Source: Saccharothrix luteola | GTDB taxonomy: Bacteria; Actinomycetota; Actinomycetes; Mycobacteriales; Pseudonocardiaceae | DNA length: 64,000 nucleotides | Direction of reading: 5' to 3' | NCBI RefSeq assembly: GCF_020859565.1 | Contig: NZ_JAJHUO010000027.1 | Span: 62,001-126,000, forward strand | Part shown: positions 1 to 8,500 of the stretch, one piece after another | Layout of the letters: every line of letters starts with the position of its first letter | Position numbering within the stretch: position 1 is the first letter of the stretch | Made by a program: the position numbers and the translations under genes | The notes under the pieces: generated by a model | Databases searched by the model: none | The model's input: the letters and a program-made list of their open reading frames with translations, nothing else | What the model was told of the DNA's origin: nothing

Positions 1-1
1 G

Positions 2-580
2 ATGCGAAGTCGACGTTCCCGGAAGGCGTTGCTGCTGGTTCCGGCAGCCGCGGCGTTGATGCTGGTCAGCGCCTGTGGCGCGACCGGTGTCGACAACGTG
101 GCGAGCCAGAACCCCGCGAACGGCGCCGGTTCCGGTTCGACGACTCTCCAACAGCAGCCGGAATTCGGCAAGGAGCCGCACCAGATGCTCTCGGCGACCG
201 AGTCGAAGCAGGTGGGGTGGTTCGTCGCGGACGCGGGCGGCTTCGCGCTGTACCGCTACGACAAGGACACCGCGAAACCGCCGAAGTCCAATTGCGACGC
301 CGAGTGCCTGAAGAACTGGCCACCGGTGCTGGTCAGCGACCACACGATGACCTCCGGCGTCGACCCGACGCTGGTCGGCTCGGTGGCCCGCGCGGACGGC
401 AGGAAGCAGGTCACGCTGGCCGGTTGGCCGCTGTACCGGTACGCGGGCGACAAGAAGGCGGGCGACCTGACCGGGCAGGGCAAGGGCGGCACGTGGTTCG
501 CGGTGACGCCCGAGGGCAAGAAGGCGCAGGCGAACGACGGCGCGGCGCCCGGCCAACCGTCCACCGGCGACGGCTACTAG
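2..580 (+). CDS. Secreted-repeat lipoprotein (COG4315 / Lipoprotein_15 type)
   Basis: A 192-residue exported lipoprotein. It has a basic N-terminus, a hydrophobic stretch and a lipobox (LVSAC) with the lipidated Cys at about residue 25. The mature part holds the two degenerate repeats typical of this family: FALYRYDKD followed by a Cys pair (CDAEC) and WPPVL, then WPLYRYAGDKKAGD and TWFAVTPEG. The family is called 'secreted repeat of unknown function'. It lies 12 bases before a DUF4142 gene and heads a set ending in membrane redox proteins, so a role in envelope electron transfer is possible but inferred. The ATG at base 2 gives a complete signal peptide; an earlier start outside the window cannot be excluded. 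Confidence 0.85.
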   Translation: MRSRRSRKALLLVPAAAALMLVSACGATGVDNVASQNPANGAGSGSTTLQQQPEFGKEPHQMLSATESKQVGWFVADAGGFALYRYDKDTAKPPKSNCDAECLKNWPPVLVSDHTMTSGVDPTLVGSVARADGRKQVTLAGWPLYRYAGDKKAGDLTGQGKGGTWFAVTPEGKKAQANDGAAPGQPSTGDGY

Positions 581-592
581 GACGAGAAACCC

Positions 593-1345
593 ATGTCAGC
601 CAAGCGTTTCGCGGCGGTCGCGCTGGCCCTGCACCTGCTGTTGATGCCCGCGTTGCCCGGTGTCGCGCACGCCGACGACCCGCCGGGCGCGGGTCCGGTG
701 GAGCAGACGCCACTGGGCCCGATCACCGCGCAGGACAAGGAACTCCTGGTCAAGGTGCGGCTCGCGGGCCTGTGGGAGATGCCCATGGGCGAGGAGGCGC
801 AGAGCCGCGCGGCCAGCACCCGCGTCAAGGAGGTCGGCGCGCAGCTCGCGAGCGACCACACGTTCCTCGACGAGCGGGTGGTGCGGCTGGCGTCCCAGAT
901 GGGCGTCGCGCTGCCGGACGAGGCCAACGCCGACCAGCAGTCGTGGATGGCGGAGATGCGCGCGCGCACCGGCGCGGCGTTCGACGACTCGTTCGCCAAC
1001 CGGCTGCGCGCCGCGCACGGTTCGATCTTCCCGGCCATCGCCACCGTCCGGGCGACCACGCGCAACGAGGCGATCCGGCAGTTCGCCCAGGTGTGCAACC
1101 AGATCGTGCTCAAGCACATGACCTTGTTGGAGAGCACCAACATGGTCACCGACATGGGCCTGTCCAAACCCGTGGCCGCCGGCGCCGCGCCCGGGAACGC
1201 GGTGACCGCCGACCCGGTGCGTGCCGCGGCGCAGCTGCCGGCGGGCGGCCCGAGCGCCCTCTCCGTGCTCCTCATGTGCCTCGTGGGCGCGGTCGTGACG
1301 ATCGGGATCCTGCGCCTGCTCCGGCCGCGCAACACCGTCAAGTGA
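593..1345 (+). CDS. DUF4142 exported, membrane-anchored protein
   Basis: A 250-residue protein with a Sec signal peptide ending near AHA-DD (about residue 28). A helical DUF4142 (ferritin-like four-helix) domain follows at about residues 45-190, with SRAASTRVKEVGAQLASDH and FAQVCNQIVLKHM. A C-terminal membrane helix at about residues 222-242 ends in a short basic tail. The function of DUF4142 is unsettled; the fold resembles ferritin-like helical bundles. It follows the lipoprotein gene closely and is probably co-transcribed with it and the redox genes after 1541. Confidence 0.85.
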   Translation: MSAKRFAAVALALHLLLMPALPGVAHADDPPGAGPVEQTPLGPITAQDKELLVKVRLAGLWEMPMGEEAQSRAASTRVKEVGAQLASDHTFLDERVVRLASQMGVALPDEANADQQSWMAEMRARTGAAFDDSFANRLRAAHGSIFPAIATVRATTRNEAIRQFAQVCNQIVLKHMTLLESTNMVTDMGLSKPVAAGAAPGNAVTADPVRAAAQLPAGGPSALSVLLMCLVGAVVTIGILRLLRPRNTVK

Positions 1346-1540
1346 AAGGAGGTGGTGGCCGACCGACACCACAACGCGTCTCCCACCGCGGAGAAACTCC
1401 CACACCCTCGAACCCGCCCGGCAGGTCGTGACCACTCCTGCGCGGCCGGCCGGGCGGGTCGGCCCCAGCGGGGCCGGCCACGGGTCGGCCCTCTCCCACC
1501 GCCTGCGAGTTCTCTCCCGCCATCTCGGAGGTAAAGACCA

Positions 1541-2380
1541 GTGCTCACCCAGGTCCCGCTGCTGATCGCCCAGGCGACCGGCGGCGACCACGACGCCGGA
1601 GTGCGCCACGTGGCGCAGATCTCGGCCCGCCTGGCCTACGCGACCATGTGCGCCACCCTGTGCTGGGGCGTGCTGATCGCCACGGGCTGGGCCAACAAGA
1701 TCTCCGGCAGACAGGGGTTGCGCAACAGCCACATGGTGCTGGCGACGATGGCCCTCACGTTCGGGTCGCTGCACGCCTTCGCGTTCACCCTGTTGCAGCT
1801 CGGCGCTTTCTCGTACTTGAAGCTCCTGGTGCCGTTCTACGACGGCGGCCTGCTCCGGCACGCCCTCGGCATCCTCGGCCTGGAGATCATGCTGACCCTC
1901 GCGATCACCGCGGGCCTGCGCAAGAAGATCTACTACCGCAAGTGGCTGCGGCTGCACCAGCTGGCCTACGTCGCGGTCGCCGTCACCGTGGTGCACTCCT
2001 GGTTCGGCGCGATCGCGAACGGCAACCTGGCCGTGCTGTGGTTGGCCGGCCTCACGATCCTGGTGCCGACGGCGACCATCGCGATCGCCCGCTTCCTGCC
2101 GCCGGACTGGCTGGTGAAGCTGGGCATGCTGGAGCCGGAGCCCGGTTTCGAGCCCGAGCCGGACGGCGCGGGCGGCAGCGCGTTGGACATCAGCGTCGAC
2201 AACGAGCGCTGCCACCGCTACGGCATCTGCCAGGCCGAGGCGCCGGGGCTGTTCCAGCTCGTCGACGACGAGCGCCTGCGCTACGAGCGCAGGCCACCAC
2301 CCGAGCAGTTCGCGAAGGCGCGGGCCGCCGCGCGCGCCTGTCCGATGCGCGCGATCGAGCTGCGGGAGCGTGTGCGGTGA
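1541..2380 (+). CDS. Membrane di-haem (ferric-reductase-like) protein fused to a 3Fe-4S ferredoxin
   Basis: A 279-residue protein starting at GTG 1541. The N-terminal ~190 residues form about five or six membrane helices. Two of them carry His pairs spaced 13-14 residues apart (SHMVLA...SLHAF and RLHQLAYV...VVHSW), the bis-haem spacing of ferric-reductase/NOX-type cytochrome b domains. The last ~65 residues are a small ferredoxin of the P450-associated 3Fe-4S type: CHRYGIC and, near the end, ACPMRAI. Membrane haem domain plus ferredoxin suggests electron passage between cytosol and envelope. It overlaps the downstream FAD reductase gene by four bases (GTGA), so reductase to ferredoxin to haem is the likely direction. 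The substrate is unknown. Confidence 0.82.
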   Translation: MLTQVPLLIAQATGGDHDAGVRHVAQISARLAYATMCATLCWGVLIATGWANKISGRQGLRNSHMVLATMALTFGSLHAFAFTLLQLGAFSYLKLLVPFYDGGLLRHALGILGLEIMLTLAITAGLRKKIYYRKWLRLHQLAYVAVAVTVVHSWFGAIANGNLAVLWLAGLTILVPTATIAIARFLPPDWLVKLGMLEPEPGFEPEPDGAGGSALDISVDNERCHRYGICQAEAPGLFQLVDDERLRYERRPPPEQFAKARAAARACPMRAIELRERVR

Positions 2381-4287
2381 AGAACGAGGAACGCGTCGTC
2401 ATCGCGGGCGGCGGGTTGGCCGGCCTGCGCGCGGGCGAGCGGTTGCGCGAGCTCGGCTTCCGCGGCGAGATCGTCATCGTGAGCGCGGAGCGGCACCTGC
2501 CCTACCACCGGCCCGCGCTGTCCAAGGAGGCCATCAACGGCGAGCTGGTCGCCTCCGACCTGCGGCTGACCATCAGCCGCGAGCTGAACGCGGTGTGGCG
2601 GCTGGGCACCGCGGCGACCCACCTGGAGCCGGACCGGCGCGTGGTGGGCCTGCCCGGCGGCGAGGAGCTGGGGTACGACGGGCTTATCATCGCGACCGGC
2701 GTCGAGCCGCGCCACCTCGCGGGCGCGCCGCGCCAGGACCCGCGCATCCACGTGCTGCGGACCGTGGACGACGCGATCGCGATCAAGCAGGCGATCAACT
2801 CGACGCAGGGGCTGGTCGTGGTGATCGGCGGCGGCCTCATCGGCTGCGAGATGGCCGCGTCGGTGAAGTCGATGGGCCGGGACGTGGCCATCGTGAGCCG
2901 GTCGTCCACGCTGCTGGGCAGCGCGGTCGGCAAGAACATCGCCGACACGGTCACCGAGGCGCACCGGGTGCGCGGTGTCCGGATGGCGATGGGCGTGAAG
3001 ATCCGGCACTGGGTGCGCCAGGCGGGCGGGGTGGCGATCCACCTGTCCGACGGGCAGGTGTTCTTCGCCGCGGTCGTGGTGATCGCGGTGGGCGCCTCGC
3101 CGTCGATCGCCTGGCTGCGCGGGTCGGGTCTGGTGCTGGAGGACGGTGTGCTGTGCGACCCCACGTGCCACGTGGTCGGCGGGTCCGACATCGTGGCCGC
3201 GGGTGATGTCGCGCGGTGGCCGAACCTCCGGTTCGGAGGGCAACCGCGTCGGGTGGAGCACTGGCTCAACGCGGTGGAAATGGGGCGGGCGGCCGCGGAG
3301 AACCTGTTGGCGGGCAGGGACGATTCGCGGCCGTTCACCCCTGTTCCCCGGTTCTGGACCGAGCAGTACGGGATGCGCATCCAGGGGTCGGGCCTGCCCG
3401 CGATGGGCACGGACACCACGACGTTGGCGGGATCGCAGAAGGACCACCGGACCATCACCGGGTTCGTCAACGACGGGCGCCTGGTCGGGATGGTCGGGTT
3501 GGACGCGCCGACGGCGATGATCAAGCTGTCGACGGAGCTGTGGCGGCAGAACCGGGTGACCGCGAGCGGGCCGCGGCGCCGCCCGCCGCAGCACGTGCAA
3601 CCGGACGCCGCGCCGCCGACCCTGTCGCAGAACGCGTCGCAGGCGGTGTCGCAGAACGCGCCACCGCCCGTGCCGCCGAGGGAGACCCCGGTGCCGACGG
3701 CCGGACCGATGGCCTCACCGGCCCGGCACGAGGAGTCGGTGCGGCTCGAAGCGCCCCGTACGGAATCGGCGCATTTCCAAGCGCCACGCACGGAGTCCGT
3801 GCGCTTCGAAGCGCCACGCACCGAGTCGGTCCGGTTCGAGGCGCCACGCAGCGAGTCCGTCCACTTCGAAGCGCCACGCGCGGAGTCCGTGCACTTCGAA
3901 GCGCCACGCGCCAGACCGGAGCGGGCCAAGCGGACGCGGTCGGAGCAGTCGATGCGGTTCGAGGCCGTGCGGTCCGAGGCGCTGCGCCTCGAGAACGCGC
4001 TGCTCCAGGAGGCGGTCCGAGCCGAGGCCGCGCGCTCGAACTCGGCACGCGCCGAACCGGTGCGATCGGACTCCGCGCGTTCGGATTCCGCGCGATCGGA
4101 TTCCGTGCGCTCCGAGCCCGGCCCGGCCCGCACGCAGTTCTCGGACCCGGTCGAGCTGGCCAGGGTGCCGCGGCAGCAGCAGGAGTCCCAGCCGTTGCCG
4201 CTGCCGCCCTCGCACGCCCCGGTCGTGCGCTCACGCGGGCAGAGCCGGTCGCTGGCCCGCACCGGCCCGAAGGCGAGACCACGGTGA
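2377..4287 (+). CDS. FAD-dependent ferredoxin reductase with long repetitive C-terminal tail
   Basis: A 636-residue protein starting at GTG 2377, which overlaps the preceding TGA. Residues 1-390 are a pyridine nucleotide-disulfide reductase of the ferredoxin-reductase type: FAD motif IAGGGLAGLRAG at the N-terminus, NAD(P) motif VIGGGLIGCE at about residue 150, and a second FAD motif ending AAGDVARW. It presumably reduces the ferredoxin domain encoded upstream. The remaining ~245 residues are not part of the family: a Pro/Gln-rich linker, then a tandem decapeptide array (APRTESVRFE type, 3751-3911), then Ser-Asp-Ala-Arg pentapeptides and a basic end. The tail is charged and low in complexity; its role is unknown. 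Confidence 0.85.
   Translation: MKNEERVVIAGGGLAGLRAGERLRELGFRGEIVIVSAERHLPYHRPALSKEAINGELVASDLRLTISRELNAVWRLGTAATHLEPDRRVVGLPGGEELGYDGLIIATGVEPRHLAGAPRQDPRIHVLRTVDDAIAIKQAINSTQGLVVVIGGGLIGCEMAASVKSMGRDVAIVSRSSTLLGSAVGKNIADTVTEAHRVRGVRMAMGVKIRHWVRQAGGVAIHLSDGQVFFAAVVVIAVGASPSIAWLRGSGLVLEDGVLCDPTCHVVGGSDIVAAGDVARWPNLRFGGQPRRVEHWLNAVEMGRAAAENLLAGRDDSRPFTPVPRFWTEQYGMRIQGSGLPAMGTDTTTLAGSQKDHRTITGFVNDGRLVGMVGLDAPTAMIKLSTELWRQNRVTASGPRRRPPQHVQPDAAPPTLSQNASQAVSQNAPPPVPPRETPVPTAGPMASPARHEESVRLEAPRTESAHFQAPRTESVRFEAPRTESVRFEAPRSESVHFEAPRAESVHFEAPRARPERAKRTRSEQSMRFEAVRSEALRLENALLQEAVRAEAARSNSARAEPVRSDSARSDSARSDSVRSEPGPARTQFSDPVELARVPRQQQESQPLPLPPSHAPVVRSRGQSRSLARTGPKARPR
3751..3911 (+). repeat. 30-bp in-frame tandem repeat (five full units plus a partial)
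   Basis: Units begin at 3751, 3781, 3811, 3841 and 3871, with a partial at 3901. Each starts GCGCCACGC (first unit GCGCCCCGT) and has exactly 30-bp period, encoding a decapeptide of the form APRTESVRFE. It lies in the C-terminal tail of the ferredoxin reductase. Differences between units are mostly synonymous or conservative (T/S/A, R/H), so the peptide is conserved although the repeat could slip by whole units without a frameshift. Confidence 0.92.
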
Positions 4288-4490
4288 TCCGCCGGCGGCG
4301 GTGTGCGGTCGGCCGGCTTCGCGGCCCCGAAGGCACTTGCGGCGCGCGGTGGCGGTGGGACGGTCGGAGTCGGCGCGCAACCACCTCGTCACGTCTACGG
4401 TGACCGGGCCGAGGGGCGGGAGCGCGCCCGCGTGACCAGTCGTTCACAAACTGTTCTCGTGGTGTGAAATATTCAGACATCCGGGACAGA

Positions 4491-4519
4491 TTGACGCAAG
4501 TTTACCTCTCCGACAGGCT
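4491..4519 (+). promoter_or_regulatory. Candidate promoter of the M15 peptidase gene
   Basis: The 4288-4554 gap is GC-rich except for an AT-richer stretch at about 4440-4510. TTGACG at 4491-4496 and CAGGCT at 4514-4519 are 17 bases apart, a fair match to an actinobacterial vegetative promoter, ahead of a GGAGGT Shine-Dalgarno just before GTG 4555. No riboswitch fold was recognised in the rest of the gap. Confidence 0.35.
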
Positions 4520-4554
4520 CCAGTCCCGTCCCCCAACCCGGTCTGGAGGTCCCT

Positions 4555-5277
4555 GTGCTCCGACTAGTGTCCTACCTGGCGTCGTTAGCGCTCGTCGCCG
4601 TGGTTCTCGTGATGGGTGGTGGCACGGCGCAAGCCGACGGCTGCTACACGTGGAACCGAACCCTGTCCCAGGGCGCGTCCGGCGAGGACGTGCGGCAGCT
4701 GCAGATCCGGCTGTCCGGCTACCCCGGCTACGGCGCCGTGCTCGGCCTCGACGGCGAGTTCGGCCCGGCGACGCGGTCGGCCCTCGTGCGCTTCCAGCAG
4801 GCTTACGGCCTGGCGGCGGACGGGGTGGCGGGTAGCGCGACCTACTCGCGGATCTACTCGCTGCAGGACGACGACTGCACGCCGATCAACTTCTCCTACG
4901 CGGAGTTGAACAACTGCAACTCCACCTGGTCGGGCGGCGCCGTGTCCGCCGCGACGGCGAAGGCCAACGCGCTGGTGTCGATGTGGAAGTTGCAGGCGAT
5001 GCGGCACGCGCTGGGTGACCAGGCGATCCGGGTCACCAGCGGGTTCCGCAGCGTCGCGTGCAACAACGCGGTCGGTGGCGCGTCCAACTCGCGGCACCTG
5101 TACGGCGACGCGGTGGACCTGGGCTCGGGTCCGCACTCGCTGTGCCGCTTGGCGCAGCAGGCCCGCAACCACGGGTTCAACGGCATCCTCGGCCCGGGCT
5201 ACCCGGGTCACGGCGACCACACGCACGTCGACCACCGGAGCAGCCGCTTCTGGTCGGCCTCGTCCTGCGGCATCTGA
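4555..5277 (+). CDS. Secreted zinc D-Ala-D-Ala carboxypeptidase (M15A) with peptidoglycan-binding domain
   Basis: A 240-residue exported protein with a signal peptide ending near AQA-DG (about residue 28). Residues ~38-103 are a PG_binding_1 domain (GEDVRQLQIRL, LDGEFGPATRSALVRFQ). Residues ~112-240 are a peptidase M15A domain with zinc/catalytic motifs SRHLYGDAVD and GDHTHVDHR. The layout matches the Streptomyces albus G carboxypeptidase family, which cleaves peptidoglycan stem peptides outside the cell. GTG 4555 is chosen because of the GGAGGT ribosome site and the complete signal peptide. It appears monocistronic. Confidence 0.9.
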   Translation: MLRLVSYLASLALVAVVLVMGGGTAQADGCYTWNRTLSQGASGEDVRQLQIRLSGYPGYGAVLGLDGEFGPATRSALVRFQQAYGLAADGVAGSATYSRIYSLQDDDCTPINFSYAELNNCNSTWSGGAVSAATAKANALVSMWKLQAMRHALGDQAIRVTSGFRSVACNNAVGGASNSRHLYGDAVDLGSGPHSLCRLAQQARNHGFNGILGPGYPGHGDHTHVDHRSSRFWSASSCGI

Positions 5278-5513
5278 CCGATCCTCCAGGACGCCGCACC
5301 GGCCGCGCGCTGGTCCACCCCTCGACCCGCGGGCGCCGAGCTCCGGGTCCCGCCGGCGCCAACCCCTTCGCCCGGCGGGATCCGCTGAAGCACCGCGGGC
5401 CGCGGCCGGGACTCCACACCCCGTCCGCGGTCCGCGGTGCGCTACCCGCGTTCGCCCGATGGCAGCGCCGGCACGGCCCAGTAAGGTTTGGGCGGGCGAG
5501 ACGAGGGGGCGCT

Positions 5514-8500
5514 ATGGGGGCGCGGTCCGGATCGGCGGACTTCGGGCGGTACGAGATCCGCGAGCTGCTCGGGCAGGGCGGCATGGGCGTGGTGCACCGC
5601 GCCTACGACACCGTCCACGACCGGGTCGTCGCGCTGAAGCGGCTCTCCGCCGCCGCGACCGATCACGAATACCGGGCCCGGTTCCAGCGCGAGTCGCGCA
5701 TCGCCGCCGGGCTCAGCCACCCGAACGTCATCCCGGTCAACGACTTCGGCGAGGTCGACGGCCACCTCTTCCTCGACATGATGCTGGTCGAGGGCACGGA
5801 CCTGCGGCGCGCGATGGGCGCAGGCGGTGTCGACCCGGTACGGGCGCTGAAGGTCCTCGGCCAGGTCGCCGCCGCGTTGGACGCGGCCAACGGGCGCGGC
5901 CTGGTCCACCGGGACGTGAAGCCGTCCAACATCCTGATCGCCGCCGACGACCACGCGTACCTGGCCGACTTCGGCATCGCCCGGGAGACCTCGCCGGAGG
6001 CCACCGCCCTGACCCGGTCGGGCGACCTGATCGGCTCGTGGGACTACATGGCGCCGGAACGCCTGTCCGGCGGCGCGGTCGACGGCCGCTCGGACCAGTA
6101 CTCCCTGGCGTGCGTGCTGTTCGAGTGCCTGACCGGCCGCCTGCCGCACCCGGCCGCCGACCCGGCCGCGAAGGTCGCCGCCCACCTGTTGCAGCCCCCG
6201 CCCGCTCCTTCGGTGTTCAGCCCGACCGTCAGCCCCGCCTTGGACGCCGTGGTGCTGCGCGGTCTGGCGAAGGACCCGGCGCGGCGGTTCGAGTCGGCGA
6301 CGGCGCTGATCGCGGCGGCGGAGGCGGCGGCGTTCGGCGGCGACACCGAGCACGCCGCCCGGCCGACCTCGCCCGGCCCGGCCGAGGACCAGGACCGGCT
6401 GGTGCGCGCGATCCTCCGCTCCACCACCAGGCCGCGCCCGTCGCGCCCACAGCCGGCGGCCACCCCGTACCCGGGCCTGAGCGGGTTCGAACAGTCCGAC
6501 GCCGACCTGTTCCACGGCCGCTCGCACGTCGTCACAGAGCTGCTGGTCCGCCTGGCCGAGCAGGTCCGCGGCGGTGAGCCGGTGGTGCTGGTCGGCGCGT
6601 CGGGCGCGGGCAAGTCCTCCGTGCTCAAGGCCGGCCTGCTGCCCGCGCTGGCCGGTGACGGCGACGAGACCTGGCCGCAGGTCGTGCTGACGCCGGGGGT
6701 GGACCCGGTCGGCAACCTGGCCGCCGCCATGGCCGCGCGCACAGCGGCCGGCCCCGGTGGCGGCGGGGCAGTCGGCATCGCAGGCGGCCCGGCAATCGGC
6801 ATGGCCGGCGGCCCGTTAGTCGGCCCGGCTGGCGGCCCGGCAGTCGGCATCGCAGCCGGCCCGGTAGTCGGCATGAATGGCGGCGCGGCAGTCGGCATGA
6901 GTGGCGGTCCGGCGGGCGGTATGGAGGGAAGCCCGGTTGGCGGCGCGGTAGTCGGCGCGGTCGGCGGATCGGCGGTCGGTGCCACTGCTGGTGCGGCGCA
7001 GTGGGCGCGGCTGATCCGGGAGTCCCCCGGCCGGTTCGGTGAGTGGTGCGCCGGCGCGAAGCGGCCGGTGATCGTGGTCGACCAGTTCGAAGAGGTGTTC
7101 AACGCGCCGGAGGCGGACCGGTTGGCGTTCGCCGCCGCGTTGACCGCGGCCCGCCCGGCGCTCGTCGTGCTGGCCGTCCGGGCGGACCTGCTCGACCGGT
7201 GCATCGAGTTGGCGCCGCTGCGGCCCGCGCTGGCGGCACCCGTGCTGCTCGGCCCGTTGGACGCGACCGGGCTGCGGCAGGCGATCGTCAGCCCCGCCAA
7301 GGACTTCGGCGTGGAGGTGGAGCCCGGCCTGCCGGAGCGGATGATCGCCGACCTCGGCGTGCGCGGCGAGATCGGCTACGACCCCGGCGCGCTGCCCCGG
7401 TTGGCGCACGCGCTGCGCGAGTCGTGGCTGCACCGCGACGGACCGGTGCTGACGCTGGCCGCCTACCGCCGCGCGGGCGGTATCGACGGCGCGGTGTCGC
7501 GCACCGCCGAGGAGATCCACTCGGCCCTGGACCCGGTGGGGCGGCAGGCGTTGCGGACGATCCTGCTGCGGCTGGTCGCGGTGCTCGACGACGGCGCGGT
7601 GGTCCGGCGGCGGGTCGACCCGCGGGAGTTCGCCGCGCAGCGGCACGTGCTGGACCGGTTGATCGCGGCACGGCTGGTGACCGTGGACGGCTCGGGCGCG
7701 CGGCTGAGCCACGAGGCGCTGTTCACCGCGTGGCCGAGGCTTCGCGACTGGATCGAGGAGGACCGCGCGGGTCTCGTGCAGCACCGCCGGTTCACCGACT
7801 CGGTCCGGGCGTGGGTCGAGTCCGGGCAGCACGACGACGACCTGTACCGGGGCGTGCGGCTGGCGTCGCTGACCACGTGGCTGGAGTCGGCGCGGGACCG
7901 GGTGCGGTTGCAGCCGGTGGAGCAGGACTTCCTGGCCCGGTCGACGGCGGCCGAGCACGCCGGGCAGCTGGCGGCCCGCAAGCGCACGAACCGGTTGCGC
8001 GGCCTGGTGGCGGCGTTGAGCCTGCTGCTCGTGGTCGCGTCGGTGGCGGTCGTCGTGGCGACCCGCCTGCAGCAGTCGGCGCAAGCCGAACGGGACCGGG
8101 CGGACACCGGGCGGCAGCAGAACCTGTCCCGGCAGTTGGCCGCGGAGTCGGCGTTGGCCAGGACGGTGGACCCGCGGCGGGCGGCGTTGGCCGCGTTCGG
8201 CGCGTGGCGGGCCAGCCCGACCGTGGAGGGGCGCAGCGCGCTGCTCTCCGCGACCACCGACGCCTACCGCGGCCGGATGACCGGGCACGTCGGCGCGATC
8301 AACGCGCTCGCGGTCAGCGGCGACGGGAAGGTCGCGGCGTCCGGCGGCCGGGACGGCACCCTGCGGCTGTGGGACGTGCCCTCGCGCCGGGAGCTGGCCG
8401 TGCTGGACGACAAGGGCGGCTGGTACCGGACGGTGTCGATGAGCGCCGACGGGCGGCTGCTGGCCACCGCCGACCCGGACGCCACGAAGGTCGAGCTGTG

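Noticed and set aside
577..2215. Long minus-strand frames opposite the DUF4142 and ferredoxin fusion genes
   Set aside because: No start with a ribosome site and no domain; the plus-strand genes have signal peptides and clear motifs.
3750..4110. CRISPR-like array in the reductase tail
   Set aside because: The 30-bp units are contiguous with no spacers, and the repeat is coding and in frame.
4288..4554. Possible cyclic-di-AMP riboswitch ahead of the peptidoglycan hydrolase gene
   Set aside because: Such switches often precede wall hydrolases in actinobacteria, but none of the conserved riboswitch blocks could be found in this spacer.
5058..5513. N-terminal extension of the kinase frame overlapping the M15 peptidase gene
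   Set aside because: The extension is out of frame with and inside a convincing secreted peptidase; the kinase fold begins right after ATG 5514.
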